A stretch of DNA of 64,000 nt from contig NC_053420.1 of the NCBI RefSeq assembly GCF_016859285.1, forward strand, positions 31,793,045-31,857,044. Direction: 5' to 3'. Below are positions 12,864-30,539 of the stretch, one piece after another. A program made the translations under genes and the position numbers. How positions within the stretch are numbered: the first letter of the stretch is position 1; every line of letters starts with the position of its first letter. The notes under the pieces were generated by a model that saw only the letters and a list, made by a program, of their open reading frames with translations, was not told where the DNA came from and searched no databases. This stretch comes from Xiphias gladius. Its lineage: Eukaryota; Chordata; Actinopteri; Istiophoriformes; Xiphiidae.

Positions 12864-15189
12864 CTCTTCTCCCTGTCCTCTCTTTTCACTCATTCCAAGA
12901 AGTTCTAAAAAAAATAGAAGGATGGGTAAAAAAATGAGTGGAGGAAACCCCCACTGTCATCAGAGCCTCTACTTGCGGATGGATCAATGAAGACTCTTGA
13001 TTGTTTTAAACTATAAGCTTGTAAAATCTGTCATTGTCATTGGCTCCAAATTCAGTATCTAAAAATTTTGGTTTGAAAAAGAAAAATTATTAAATTGTGG
13101 GGGAAAAGGTTTGCCACATCCAGCCAGCGTTTATGACCCTGACATGACTGCAGGCAAGAAGCAAGAGACCCTTAAATCAATGCTTGAGCTAATTGCTGTT
13201 AGAGCTAAATAGAAGGGGCCTGGGTAACAGCAATAGGATCAATGTTTATTGTATGGATGAGCTAGCAATTGTGCCTGAATAAACTGAAATTAGAGTATTT
13301 TGCCCTATTTACATATGAGTAGCACCAAGACAATGAGCATTAATCCTTCCATGCTGAGATGCAGGTGTAAAACAAAACAGACTGGGGACGTTTTTAAGGT
13401 TATTAACAGGAAAACTAGTGTTATAGGATGGTAACATGCCGTGCTAAGTATGGCACAAAGTCTATAGGACTGGAGATAAATCATCACCTTCCTCCACATA
13501 CAATATAACATGGACCATCAGTGATTAAGAACAGAGATGATGAATTCAGTTGCGCAGGGCTGGTTTTCAGTCAAAACTTTGTTATATCAACAACACAAAA
13601 CCTGATTTTCAGCAGAAGAATAATGTTTTTTTCAATCCCTCTCTTTACTAAATGCACAAAACATTCTATGAAAATCTCCTACAAGATATGGTAAGTCAAT
13701 GCATCAGTGTTTATGTGGTCTAAATACAAACAGCTGTACAAGAACTTTTAAGAATAAAATTGACAGAATCATGACTTAAATCAAGGCTTCATTTAATGTC
13801 TTGAACTCCTTTGGTGTTACAGGGCCTATTATTATTATCATTTTAAATTTTGGTGGCGACTGTAAAGTTCAGTAAAGTCCAGCTGAATGTGTATACAGTA
13901 AAATGTTCAGATTTGATGAAAAGCTGCAGCCTCAACATTAGGTCTTGGGTTTGAATTATTTACTCAAAAGTATGAAAAAACTTTATTAAAGCTTTGGAAT
14001 TAGCAGATATACATTGCATTTTTCTACATATAATTACAGTTAAGGGACAATTTAAGTGGAAAATTAGAGTTTAAACGCTTAGAAAAACCAAGAAAGTATA
14101 CCAAATACAACCTAAACCACAAAATGATCCTCCTCTCAGATAGAATTTTATGTTTACTCATGTAAAGTTTGTGGATGCTCAAACAAGAAGGTACCCTTGT
14201 TCCAGTAAGATCGTGTCACAGTCCCCCATATATATTTCTTAGATGTTAGAAAGTTCCCCTTCACTGTACAGTGTGCTGATGGTGTTAATAGATTGCTGGA
14301 GGATCTACATCTTTTAGTACAACTTCCAAATTAGACATCCTTAATGGTTATAAATAGGGAACAGTGTAATGAATAATAAATAAATAATTTGCTAATATTT
14401 TATAGTTTAAGTAGAGGGCTATAAATGGGAACAAAATGTGGGTTGCCAGAATGTGAAAAAATTCTTTGGTAATAATGCAGTTGTAGATGTTGGCATAAAT
14501 GCTCATAGGTTTCTCACTTTAATGAGACATCTAGTCTGTGGTTATAGAAATGTTAATGATAGCTGGATTTTGTTCCAGATGTTCTGGAAACCTTTCTCAG
14601 AAGGTCAGCGGTCAGCAGCAACGGCCCATAGGAGGGGGTCTTCCTGATTAATTAAAGGGCTTGTTAGAAAGGCAAAGCAAGTGTCCTGCTGGAGCAGGAT
14701 AAACACCAGTCAGAGATTTTTTCACAACCTGGCAACCTAAAAGTCGTTCCTCCAAATTGTTCATAACTTTCTGTAAAACATGAGTAGATTTAGCCATTGG
14801 TTACTCCGTTAGATGCTTTATAAAGAATGCCTTGTTGTAGAAAGTGTTTATGACTCTTTGTTCAGCTGTTTTATTGTTACCTCTTTAAACCCCCAGCTCA
14901 AAGGGTCATATTTCAACATTGTTTGGTGATATGGTGATAAATATCTCACATGGAAATATTAAAATGGTTTTAAAAAACATCTGAAATACTGAAGAACATG
15001 TCCGTCCCAAATTTATTTTAACATCATTCAATTTGTGTTATTATCTTTTTAACTGAAATATTATATAATGACAGTAGACTCTATCACAGTAATTCATTTT
15101 CTTCATGTTACTCTCCTTTTTATTCTCCACCCTGCCTTGTCCTCGGTGGACGTGTTATAGGAAATGTCTTCTCTCCCTCTAACTTGTTG
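12864..15189. other. Intergenic DNA upstream of fezf2
   Basis: No gene found. Mostly AT-rich. A GC-richer patch near 14580-14720, including CCTGATTAATTAAAGGGC, may be a conserved non-coding element, but only its texture suggests so. Confidence 0.5.
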
Positions 15190-16536
15190 GGAGTCCCTCA
15201 GGTAAAATGGCCTGCAAACACATGAATTCAACGCGGCCCTTGTGGCGAATAGAAGAGGGGCTGCTGCTCATTGTAACTCCCACAAAACACGGTGGATTCC
15301 AGCAAACTTCTTGTATGCCTCTTTAGAGAAAAAGCCCCTCTTTTCATTTGTCCTTGTATACCACTGACCAAGCTAAGTCTTTTCTTTTTTCTCTCTCCCT
15401 CTTTAATCCGTCCCTCTATTTCAGAAAGAAAAAAACACAAAACCAGGTTCACGCAGTGCTTTAGTGGCTAAAAGTGAAAGAGCTTGTGTTTTTTCTTTCC
15501 CTTTTCCCTCCCTGCACTGAGTTGAGCCTTGAATCGCTTTGGAAAATTGCTTCTTTTGAATAGAGGGAAAGAGGAACAACGTTTAATAGGATCCAAAGGG
15601 AGTCTCTGCTCTTAAACAGGTGGAAATTGGACGTCCTCGAATTTATGCCAACAGTAAGTAAGTATATAAGCCTGCGTGGAAAAGGAGGGGTCCCATCTGC
15701 GAGGATTAGCGGCTTTCTCCTGAAAAAATTTCCCAAACTGCAAAAGAAAAAGATTACTGTGTTGTTAACCAAGTGAACGCAGGAGACTAAGTCCTCAAAT
15801 GCGTGTTTAATGATAAAAGCACAATTATCACCATAATATTTTCACCCACTTTCTTGAGAGAAATGCATTCATATTTATGTCGTCGATGACATAGGTAGCC
15901 TCTGTAACTCGTGCCACAACCCCCCCCACCACCCAATGGAATTTCTTCCTTATGGCGTGCAGGTTGATAAGGGCGTCTCCCTGTCACTCAGTGAAGAGTT
16001 TGGGTGCCCACTGATGTCAGGAGACAGTGATCCGCGCTGAGGAGGGGCGGCCGCTGCCAACATGTGACAGGGAGCAGTCGGCTGGTTTCTCCACACCCAT
16101 CTGACCCTTAAAGAGGTAAACTCCAGCACCGACTCAACTTACGCTCTCGCATTCTCCAGGAGCTACGGCTACAGAATCTTTGTCTTTTTTTTGTCTCCTC
16201 TCTCTCTGCTCCCTCTGCTTCTTCTTCTCCCTAACGAGCTCTGTACTGTCCTGTTAATTGTGTGTGCACTAGTTAATGAGCATTAATCCATCACCCCTGG
16301 ATGCTATTGTTGCAGGGGGGATGGCCATTTGAATGCAAATGCGTGACACTGTGACAGCAAGGTGCTTATTAAACTGATGTGTCCTCCTGTCTTTTCTACT
16401 GGGAGCTCAGGAGAGTGAAAAGACGCGGGGCAACTGGAGGAGCTGGTCGGACTATAGGCTATCGGGTTGTTGCTCACACCAAGTTCTCCTCTGCCGCAAA
16501 AGAAAAAAACAAAAACAAAAAAACAACAACAACAAA
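15190..16536 (+). promoter_or_regulatory. fezf2 promoter-proximal region and 5' UTR
   Basis: The last 1.3 kb before the fezf2 ATG is less AT-rich and contains CpGs. A TATA-like GTATATAAGC lies near 15660-15670, about 870 bases before the ATG. AATTAATGAGCATTAATCC-type homeobox cores occur near 16270-16290. An A-rich leader with repeated AACAAC leads straight into the start codon at 16537 (context ACAAAATGG, a good vertebrate start context). The transcription start is not visible; the TATA-like site is only a candidate. Confidence 0.5.
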
Positions 16537-20427
<3,891 letters not shown>

Positions 20428-21000
20428 GCCACACCACTAATTCTTCATAACACATTTTAATAGTCCACTTCAGACTGTGAGGCCTCAAAAGACTGGCTTA
20501 TGTCCTGCGCTTGTGGCCATGTTGAACAGTTTTATAAGGTCCAGGGAGAAGGAGGGGCAGTCCAATAAAATTGGACACGAGCCCTTGACAACAACTGTGG
20601 TAATCTTATAAGTTTTAGGATCCTGTCCAAGTGTACCAGCAGCGACACTGTAGGGAATAAAGACCAGAGATGAAGATACAACATCATACACTTAACACTG
20701 GTCCCGTACTGTAGGAATATTATAGTTCTTTTCTGTCCAGATAGAAATTCTTCCTGCATTGCCAGTTACAAGCATCAAACAGGGGGGTAAATCACCTGTC
20801 TCCCTGATGGAACTGTAAATAATAGGTTAAGAAAATTAAAAAAATGTTATTTAAAATGTGAATCGTCCGGGGAATGCATTGCCATGTTGTGTATTTCACA
20901 GAAAAAAATGTTAATGTGAATGATTAAGTTATAACTTATAATGAAAACTGAATGTTTGAGCCATGTTGTTTCCATTTTTTTGAAAGCAATTGAAAATAAA
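20428..21000 (+). other. fezf2 3' UTR with candidate poly(A) signals
   Basis: AATAAA hexamers downstream of the stop lie at 20564-20569, 20656-20661 and 20995-21000. Any could end the transcript; which one is used cannot be told from sequence. Confidence 0.55.
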
Positions 21001-21181
21001 ACTGATGATATGATATGATAAAAGCTGTACTGAATAAGTTTAGAAAAAGATTTTAGGTGTGGGTTTTGGCTGACTAGTGCAAAACATGACAACATTTTAG
21101 AAAACCACATGAATTTGTTTAAAAACACACTTTCAGATAACAAGAAGTGCATTAACGTGTCAGGAAACAATTTGCAAAGTT

Positions 21182-21317
21182 TAAACACACAACGACGACA
21201 AATCAACAAAATACTGAAAACAGCCGCAGTTCAAAAACAGGGAATTAATTGAGATTTGTGAATTGCTGTTGATTTCTCGATTCCTTCTTCGTTGATTTGT
21301 TTTGCATGTTGTGTTTT
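21182..21317. repeat. Imperfect inverted repeat
   Basis: AAACACACAACGACGACAAA at the left pairs imperfectly with TTTGTTTTGCATGTTGTGTT at the right (arms about 25 bases, loop about 85). It may be a decayed palindromic MITE; no family recognised. Confidence 0.5.
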
Positions 21318-21639
21318 CTGTCGGAATGAGTTCATTTGTCTTAGTCGTTAGACACGTTGCCGTGTTTCGAACCTCACAACCAAAGGTGAGCCTTAAGCTT
21401 GAAGATGGTGTGCTTGTCGAATGGACGCTGACTCCCCGACAACCTTAAATCAGATCGGCACACGGAATCGTATTTCCGTAGTGGCAGCAGCTTGCTAGCG
21501 TTTGCGGATGTTTTATTTTGAACTTTTCTTAGAAACCCACATATAGACACAGTCTGGCTCTAGTGTATGCTCTGCAGCCACTTTGCTTCACCATTTATTG
21601 ACAGACACGATCTTAATACTGCAGCATTTACACTTGACT

Positions 21640-22460
21640 CCGGCGTAATGATCAGAGATAACACGGGCCCTTGAAAGCGAATTACATTAACCAGCTAAAC
21701 GGCCTCGGGAGGCTTGATTGTGAGGGCGGGGGATGGAGGGGTTTGTCGCATCCGGAGCCGCTCATCAGAACAGGAGATAATGGAGCACTCAGGCCGCAGC
21801 TCCTCATCTGGGCCTCTGCGTTAATAGCCCACAAGTTATTCTCCGCACGGCTCCTGGAACAATATTATCCCTGCACACATTCTGTCGAGAGGCAGATCCG
21901 TGCACGCAAATGGCGCTCTTTCTATTAACAGCCAATTAGCGCTCAGCCGGGCCGGTTAGGCCTACAGAAGCCTGGCAGGGCTAATATTGCCAGATGAATG
22001 CCTTGCTCACCTATTTTATCAGTCTGCATCAGAGACACGGGCGCAGACAAATTGTAGGAAAAAAAACCTACCATGCTGTCACCTTTAATAAACCTGACTA
22101 AAGGGCTCGTGGACAGTCGGTTCAAATAAAGAAAATGTGTTGGCTACTGTGAAAACGGATTTTTTCCAAGCGGTATCAGCACATGTCACTGCAGCTCCAA
22201 TAACACTCAAATTAGTTGTATATTTCCTTCTGTGGTTGACAAAGGCCTACAGCCTGTCGCTCTAATAAAAACCATTAGAAACTCAAACGGGCAGAGCTGC
22301 ATCGAGGCTGTTGAACAATCTGGAGATACAAGGTTTTCACTGGAGGAGCGTGATAATGAGATCTGAATGGATGATGCGAGGAGACGAGATGCACTGGCTG
22401 TGGTTGGATTTCATCTTCGCTCCGCTGCAAAGTTGGATCAAGTCTAACACATTTAATCTG
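21640..22460. promoter_or_regulatory. Candidate fezf2 enhancer block
   Basis: The strongest enhancer-like block in the window. It is GC-richer than its flanks, without repeats and crowded with homeobox cores (GAATTACATTAACC, GCGTTAATAG, CAGCCAATTAGCGC) and Sox-like AACAATATT/AATATTG sites near 21858 and 21980. It lies about 1.2 kb after the fezf2 stop. No coding exon is apparent; the one 85-codon frame has no motif. The regulatory role is inference. Confidence 0.45.
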
Positions 22461-23340
22461 TCAAAATAATTTCTTCGGATCACGAGTCAAGATTTGTAAC
22501 CCCAACCCTTTGAAAAGTCCATACAATTGTAGGCATTTAAAAAAAAAAAAAAATTACATTCATTTAACTTTTCAGTGCTAACAGAAAATTGTCACGCACC
22601 CTGTCTCTATCTCCAATGTCGCTGTTGAATGCCAAAAACGACCAAAATAAAATCGAAAAATAACTAGTTTATCAATGTTTATATATGTCTTTATACATTG
22701 GTCTACATGTTGTTTCAACGCCTTTTCCACAATTTCACAACTATGACTGCGATGAAGTAATACAAATCTTCTGGGTGGGAAGAGCCTCAAAGTAATGACC
22801 CCCCAAAAATGTCAGAATCCGCTTTCAAAAGAATTCACGTGTAACAGCTAATTGTAGAATGTACACTCCCCCCTCAGGTGCTTAAAACCTCCAAATTCAC
22901 AGGAACAATACCATAGACAATGACAGCTGTGCAACCCTGTTCATCTTCACACATTCCTCTGGAGCAGATCATCCATACATCTGCAGTTTCACTGTCTCAA
23001 GTTTTTTTTCAACACCAGCGACACTTATCCTACTTTTGATGCTATCCACGTGGCAAAAAAAAGGAGTAATGTTGTTCTACATCAGGTTTTACTTTTATTA
23101 CAAAGTAGTGTGTGCGGCGAGGAACAGAAAACACCCACGCACACGCACACATACATGCAGAGGGCTGCTGTATGTTTGTGTGTGTGTGTGCGCGCGCGCA
23201 CGAGTCTAGACCCTTCAGGCTGCGGGACATGAATAACGATGTCGGAGCAGTAAACAACCTAAAGGCAAGCAGGTTGCCCTTTTCTCTGCACTTTTTTTCC
23301 TGCACCTCTCCAACATCTGAGCAACCGCCCCAACATCCAC
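22461..23340. other. Spacer with alternating purine-pyrimidine tract
   Basis: No gene. A CA-rich/TG-rich hairpin-prone tract lies at 23132-23202. Open frames on both strands across it are products of the repeat. Confidence 0.6.
23132..23202. repeat. CA/TG inverted tract ending in (CG)n
   Basis: CACACATACATGCAG is followed after a short gap by CTGTATGTTTGTGTGTG, so the two halves can pair. The right arm ends in GCGCGCGCGC. Alternating purine-pyrimidine DNA of this kind is prone to Z-form. Confidence 0.7.
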
Positions 23341-23700
23341 AAACACCTTAATTGACGAATTGGAGCTTTAATTAAGGCGCGCGCACGCGGAGGAGATTAG
23401 AGGCGGGGGCCTGGAGGGAGCGCGTAAGCGGGAGCGCGCGCCAAATCAGCTGTCAACACGAGGACATCTTTCTTTCACTCCGTCCACCACCGGGGGATCG
23501 CCGGGGATTCAAGCAATTTACAGGCCACAAAAGAGCTCGTTTGAGACAGGAAAAGAAGAAAAGAGAGAGGCGGACTTTTTGTCTGGCAGACTGAATTGAT
23601 TGTAAATGGGAGATTAGCGGGGAAGCTTCACCAGCGGGCCGTAGGCTAAGTGCCCGATCGAGGAGGAGGGAGAGAAAAGGACCAATTAAGTCTACCAAAT
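23341..23700. promoter_or_regulatory. Candidate GC-rich conserved block
   Basis: TTAATTGACGAATTGGAGC and CTTTAATTAAGGCGCGCGC are followed by a CpG-rich stretch with GGAGCGCGCGCCAAATCAGC. The combination of homeobox cores and CpG density in an otherwise AT-rich spacer suggests an enhancer or a small CpG island. No exon recognised. Confidence 0.35.
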
Positions 23701-26171
23701 GTTAACATACATCAGTTTCCCCTCAGTTTAGCCCACATGAAATTCCAATTAAAATGTCCCCGCTCTGGCAGCTTTTTTTTTTTCCTTCGAAGAGGGTGGA
23801 GGGGTGAAAGTTTGTGTCAGCCGACAACGTTCCCACAACATGTGACAACGTTACCTACAGGCTATGCATGAGCTATCCGGATAGCAATACAGGCATTGTA
23901 TTCAACAGCAGTACTCAAACCCTAAATAGATATTGTGAGTAATTCCCTTGAGTCTGAATCTACCAACCAAAACAAATGACACAACCTGCTCAGCACAACT
24001 TTATTAGAAAATGAACATCAATCAAATGAAATCAAACGCCAACACGCAAAAAAGCGATAGGCCTAAAGAAAAGAAAAAAAACCCGTCCATCTAGCTTTTG
24101 AATTTGGAATTGGCACACAAACATCAGTCCGTTAAAGAAGGCTACAAAGAGGGGCAGAGGGGCATTTTATGTCTGTGCACTTACAGCTGCATAAAATCTA
24201 AATAAAATAAGCAAACTTCAATGGGTTAACATTTGGATCTTTTAAAATACCAATTCAAAACAATAATAGTTATGTATTTTATGTCTTTGAGTATGATAGC
24301 CCCCCCTCTGCATTTGGAAAAAACTGACCATTTGGCACATTGAGCCTCCAGGATTCATTGTAAAGTGCTGAGGGGTTAATGAGCAGTGGCTTCTCTTCAC
24401 TCTTTGGCTCTATTCCTACTTTAAATGAAAGGATGGAGGATGGAGCGGGCAACAATGGAATTCAGAAATGCTGACATGTTCTTCTTAAAAACACAAGCAT
24501 GTTACATTTATTGTAAACAGCAAGTTTGACATTATACTTATTGAAGTAAATCCTGTCATAAGACTTGATTTATCTTAAAAATATAACCAGAAAGCCCTGA
24601 GTGTGTCAGGCTGGGCACTCAGGAATTCAGGGTGTGATGCATGGAAATGAGCCACTCAAGAAGCTGCCCAACACACAGATTAAAATGGAACAGCCACAGC
24701 ATTCACTTGCACCTCATTGAGATTCTTTTAGAAAGTCAACCCCAAGCCTTTCACAACCAAAACCTCATCAGAATGTCTTAAAGACAGCGGCGAGCAGCTT
24801 GTCCCTGGGATGTGCCTGCCCGCCTGCCTTGGCATGTCAAGGGCACAACGGGCCAGGAGAAGGTGCTTTGTGGCTGGGAGGGGAAGTGGTGGGCTGCTGG
24901 GAATTGAGCAGGGAGGGAGATCTCATCGCTGATCTGTCGTCAGACTCCACTCTCTGACCTCCATACATCCGTCTGTCCACCCCTCCGTCTGTCTGGTCTG
25001 TAGCTTGAGGGTGGGAGCTGTGGAGGAACCTCCTTCTTTCTTAGGTGGAGGAGGAGGGTGATCCAGACCTGACCTCACCAGGTTTTGCTGTTTTTAATTT
25101 TATTAATTCATTTTTAAAAATGTTTATTTTTTTGAGAAATAACTTATAGCTAAAATCATTTATGTAATGTTTGTTTTTTTTAAATAGAAAAAATACTGTA
25201 TAAAACTCATTAATATAGCAGTCTTAGGACTATCCCAGGACCCTATTTGCATATTGAACAACCCCAAAGATGGGTGAGGGAATTCATTGGCTATGAAAAC
25301 ACGTAAAATGCTTTGCAGATTTACAGAGAAGGCCTTTATAGCTAACCATAGAGCATGTGCTATAAAATCACTTAATTTGTACTCCAGCAAATAATCTGTC
25401 CCTTTCATAGTTACCAGCAACACAGTCACTATCTTACTGTCTTATTTTCTTTTTTAACTTGTTCTTATGTATTGGCTTTACCTGTTTTTCATTTTATTTT
25501 TACCTATAACACTTGTCTGTTTTGATGTCCTTGTTTTTGCCATGCTGCAAGCCAAATTTCCCATGCAGTACAATAAGGACTGAACTGAGCTGAGGACACA
25601 AGATTTGAAAGGGTATGAAACAAAACACTGGAACTGAACTGAACATATTAACATTATACTCAAGATTTGTACAAGTACAAAAGACACACAAACTTCTCCA
25701 AATTACACTCATGCACATTTACTTGCATGTGGATGGAGAAGCCTTCTGATCTAATGTAATCTCAATTAAATTGTAGAGATTAATCAATTTTCACATCCTT
25801 GTGATCAGGAGACCTTGTTTTCAGGGGGAAATAGAAATTGGGTCATTTTTAAAAAATGTACATTTAAACAGGTGTCCAAAAACATCAGACGTAATAGGAA
25901 TTCAAACTTGGCTGTCATGGCCTGTAGTGTAAAAATGGCCTAAAAACATTAGATATGCAGTCATATTCATCATGTCATGAGATTGATGATTCTGGCTGTG
26001 GAAGCCATTTTGGATTGGGAGACAGTAATGGATGCTATAACAACATCTGTAACTAGTTTTGGGTGTGCTATTTGACACCACAGCAAAATCAAACACTAAT
26101 ATTGTCCCATTTATTGGTTAAAAAAAAACAAAAACAAAAAAACCCCAAGTGTCTTTAAAAAATAAAACATT
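23701..26171. other. Intergenic DNA, fezf2 to c3orf14 spacer
   Basis: No gene. A GC-richer patch at about 24590-25030 could be conserved non-coding sequence but is not convincing. Open frames at 25160-25718 (minus) are low-complexity and without motifs. Confidence 0.5.
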
Positions 26172-26700
26172 TTCCATTTTCTGCCCGTTATCTTTTCCAG
26201 CTCCTCATGGGGGATCATGAGGCCTTCCCAAAACAGGTAAGAATTACAATATAATCTCTCCAGCATGTTCTGGGTCTGCTCTGGGGTCTCCTACTAGTTG
26301 GAGTGCCTGGAAAACCTCCCAAGGAAGGCACCCAGGAGGCATCCTGATCAGATGCCCAAAACACCTCAGCTGATGCCTTTTGCGCGGTGACTCTACTCCA
26401 AGTTCTCTCTGGATTTCTGAGCTCCTTGCCCCATCTCCTAGGATCAGTCCACCCACCATGCAGAGGAAACTCATTTCAGATGTTTGTAGTCGCAATCTCA
26501 TCCTTTCACTCATACCCAAAGCTCTTACCATAGGTAAGGTTGGACTGGTAAATTAAAGCTTTGTCTTCTGCCTCAGCTCACTCTTTACCAAGGTTACAGT
26601 ATGATGAAGCAAACAGAACAACATAATCTATAAAGAGCAGAAAAGCAATTCTGAGGTCCCCAAACTGGACACCCTCCGGTGCCGCTTTCTGAAAATGGGA
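26172..26700 (-). mobile_element. Non-LTR retrotransposon ORF2 C-terminal fragment
   Basis: On the minus strand the frame at 26244-26531 reads MSERMRLRLQTSEMSFL, then SSEIQRELGVE and RCFGHLIRMPPG, the pattern of the C-terminal reverse transcriptase region of a LINE common in fish. Sequence continuing to about 26700 (CAATTCTGAGGTCCCCAAAC) fits the same element. Both ends are truncated. I recognise the family but cannot assign the clade. Confidence 0.65.
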
Positions 26701-27514
26701 ACCAAAACTTTTAAAATGATTCCAACATCAATGCAGACAAGACAAATTAACACACACATAACACAGTCTAGTCAAATATGTAAATCTTTGTCCAGCTTAT
26801 TACAAGAAAATTAATGTGATCCCCTGATGCTGCAAACTAATGAGCCATTTGCTCCATCATGCTCTGGTTCAAATCATCTCTTTTCTAGTGGTATTAAAGC
26901 AGTGAGTCATTGTTGGGTAGGATCAGTTGATTTGGGGATGTCCGGTGCCACAGTTAATCCTTTTGACCTGACCGGGCCCTGCTGGGAAACGTCCTCTCTT
27001 CCTTCAGTTTAGGCCACCGTGTTAATGATGAACCACTCTGCTGGCTCACACAATTACAAGACCCCCTTATACTGAACTAAAGACTCTATATTATGCTACA
27101 CGCCAAGCTGGGGAAAGTACAAGATTAAGCAGTTGAAAATACCAATAAAAACATTTTTTTTTCTTTTCCTTGACACTGCATGCTAAATTAATGCCAAACA
27201 GACTACTAAAGCAGGGCTGAGGAACATGACTGAAGTCGTACCACTATTTTGTTAAAGTTTAGATAGTTAAACCTGTGGGCTTGGGGATGGTTTAATCTCG
27301 GTGTGGTTTTGAGCTGTTTTAGATAGAAGACCTTGCTGAATTTAACTTTCTACAAGTGCAGTGACAGGGAAAAACAGTCTCATCTGTCAATAAACGTACT
27401 ACTCTCGATCAGTCATTTTTACATGATCGGCAGTTTGGTAAAGAAAACTCCACCCTATATATATATTTATATATGTATTTTATTTTATTTATTTATTTAA
27501 TTAATTAAGTAAGT
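26701..27514. other. Intergenic DNA
   Basis: No gene or clear repeat. The right end passes into an AT-rich simple-sequence tract (27458-27515) that replaces the missing left end of the neighbouring Tc1 copy. Confidence 0.5.
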
Positions 27515-28801
27515 AATAAATACTTGGATGATAATCTTTTAAAGTCAATGACTGCCTGAAGTCTGGAACCCATGGACATCACCAAATGCTGATTTTCCTC
27601 CCTTGAGATGCTTTGCCCTCAGTTTTGTCTTCAGTAAGTAACAGGCATGTTCAATTAGGTTTAGGTCAGGTGACTGAGTATTCTTTTTATTTTAAGAGTA
27701 TTCTGTTTCTTTGCCTTGAGAAGCTCTTGGGTTGCTATGTTTTGGGTCATTATCCATCTGTACTGTGAAGCACCATCCTATCAGTTTTGCAGCATTTGGC
27801 TGAATCTGAGCAGATAGTATAGAACTATACACTTCAGAATTCATCCTGCTACTTCTATCAGCAGTCACATCATCAGTGAACACCAGTGACCCACTTCCAT
27901 TGGCAGCCAGACATGCCCAAGCCATAACACTACCTCCACCATGTTTGACAAATGATGTGGTATGCTTTGGTTAATGAGCCGTTCCTTTTCTTCTCCATAA
28001 GCTTCTCTTCCCATCATTCTGGCACAAGTTAATCTTGGTTTCATCTGTTCAAAGAATCTTGTTCCGGAACTGTGCAGGTTTTTTAGACGTTTTCTGGCAA
28101 AGTCTAATCTGGTCTTTCTTTACCAGTGGTTGGCACCTTGTGGTAAACCCTCTATATTTACATTCATGAAGGCTTTTCTTGATTGTAGACTTTGAAAATG
28201 ACAAGCCTACTTCCTTGAGAGTGTTCTTGACCTGGCTAGATGTTGTCAAGGGCCTTTTCTTCACCAAGGAAAGGATTCTGCGCTCATACACTAGTTGTCT
28301 TCCGTGGTCTTCCAGGCTTTTTGGTGTTGCTGAGCTCACCAGTGCATTCCTTCTTTTTAAGAATGATTTGGCCACTCCTAAAGTTTCTGCTATCCGTCTT
28401 ATACGTTTGTTTTGTTTTTTCAGCCTAATGATGGCCGCCTTAATTTGCATCGACACCTCTTTGGGCCGCATATTGAGAGTTCCCATGCACAGCTACCAAA
28501 TGCAAATTCAACACTTGGAATAAACTCCAGACCTTTTATTTGCTTACTTTGTCATGAAATAACGATGGAACAGGCCACAGCTGGCCATTAAACTGATTTT
28601 CAATCAATTGTCCAATTAGCTTTCAGCCTCTGAAAATGAGGGACTATGTATAAAACAGGCTGTAATTCCAAAACGGTTGATGCAATATTTTTGTTAAACT
28701 GCTTGAATTAAAGCTGAAAGTTGATTGATCATATCTTGATGACTTTGTATCAAATCCATCCTGGTAGTGCATAGAGGCAAAATTAAAAAAAATTGTGTCA
28801 C
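27515..28801 (-). mobile_element. Tc1-like transposon, broken copy
   Basis: The minus strand encodes a Tc1/mariner transposase in pieces. The N-terminal part (28049-28486, about 145 residues) starts near MRPKEVSMQIKAAIIRLKK, with a helix-turn-helix region (RIRRIAETLGVAKS). The catalytic core follows with TDETKINL, VQMDNDPKH and QSPDLNLIEH, the DDE signature parts. In-frame stops (one just before TDET) and at least one frameshift inactivate it. The right terminal repeat is present up to about 28801 (TAGAGGCAAAATT...GTGTCAC). The left terminal repeat is missing: homology to the copy at 34010-35570 stops in an AT-rich tract near 27515. Confidence 0.9.
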
Positions 28802-28850
28802 GTGTGTATATATATGTATATATACACACACCATATATATGTATATATAT

Positions 28851-29064
28851 GGTAAATGAAATGCACTTATATAATGCTTTTCTAGCCTTATTGACCACTC
28901 AAAGCGCTATACACTACATGCCACATTCACCCATTCACACACATATTCATACAGCAGGGTTCAGAATGTTGCCCAAGGACATTTCGACATGCGGACTGGA
29001 GCAGCCGGGGATCGCACCACCGACCTTGCGGTTAGTGGATGACCCACTCTACCTCATGAGCCAC
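28851..29064 (-). mobile_element. tRNA-type SINE
   Basis: On the minus strand the head reads TGGCTCATGAGGTAGAGTGG, like a pol III A box, followed by GGTGGTGCGATCCCCGGC, like a B box (consensus GGTTCGAnnCC). Next come GTCCTTGGGCAAC and a body ending AGCGCTTTGAGTGGTC...TTATATAAGTGC. This is the layout of an abundant fish repeat whose tRNA-like head I infer from the boxes. The internal part is shortened. It is not a functional tRNA gene. Confidence 0.6.
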
Positions 29065-29098
29065 GCACACACAAACACATGCACACACACAAAAAAAT

Positions 29099-29260
<162 letters not shown>

Positions 29261-30539
29261 CTGGTAACACATGCATGTTCTCTTGCCTTACCTAACCATT
29301 TATATAGTATATAAAGAATACATATTTAAGTATAAGTTTGTGCCCAAACTGTATCTTTAATTTAACATTGGAAATAAGTGAGTGCTATATATTGGACCAA
29401 GAAGCACAAGTGTGAGAAGTCCCTGTCTTCACTAAAAGTGTTTTCACACTGCACTGCAGCAGAAAAGCCTAAACAGGGGAGTGATTACCCGTGCGCTTTT
29501 TCTCAAGTATGAAACTAATTCAAGCAATTGCTTTGACTGATGTGTGTGACAGTAGACTCATTAGAGCGTGATAAAGGACTTAATTAAGATTGAAACACAA
29601 CATGCTGGTGCAATGTGTGGAATCAATATCAACAAAAGGCGCAAGTACACAAACACAAAATTCATACGTGTCCTTTCAGCTGCCCCCGTAATCCGTCAGT
29701 TGATATGAATAGCATCACACTTTCTGACTTTACCAGGCGATGGCAGAAAAGATATCCATGGAAGCACAATCAATACAGTGACTGAGGTGGAATTCAGCAA
29801 GCACTATCCCCCCACTGAGCTTCTCCAAGAGCAATAATGCAGCTCAAGTATATTCAAGTTCAGCCGGGGAAGAATTTTCACACTAGCTCCAGAAAGCTGT
29901 TTCTGTTTAGGTGCACGAAATCTGAAAAAGAAAAAAAGCATTTTCTTGGGGAAGGAGCTATAGGAGAGCCAAGAGGTATGTGATTACTGTTACACAAGTG
30001 AAGTTAGGGGCTGTTTAAGAGTAAATGTTACACTTGAGCCTGTGCAGTCAATGAGGAGCTGTACCAGGCTACCTTAAGGCCAGTGTTGCTTCCTCTTAGT
30101 GTACAACATGAAGCCATCTCTTTAATGTGAGACAACATGACAACAGTCAAGGCCTCTGTGAAGGAAAAGACAAAGAGCTGGCAGCCCAGGCTCTTAAGTA
30201 GAGGTGACATGCCATGATCAAAGGAGAGACTCGGGACTTACAAGCTCACACAGGGTCAGAGGAAAGCCTCAAACTGTGCCAACAGGCACAGCGTTCGGAA
30301 GAAGGCTCTGATTTGTGAAATGTGAATTCAAAAACTGAGAGAGAAAATGAAAAAAATGTAACTCCTTAACAATAAATTGATGTCATTTGCAATTTAAATT
30401 GCATCGGCAGTTGATATAAACCTGTGATCCAAACAAATACAACATACTCAAAGTGTGAAATAACCGGCTGCAAAAATGGAGCATGCCAAAATATTTTCCC
30501 TTCTCCATTCTTTCCCTCCCCTTCACTTGTCCCTGCTAC
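29261..30539. other. Intergenic DNA
   Basis: No gene. 29640-29900 is somewhat GC-richer, with TTTGATATGAATAGC-type homeobox-like sites, and might belong to the same regulatory landscape as the following block. The rest shows nothing. Confidence 0.45.
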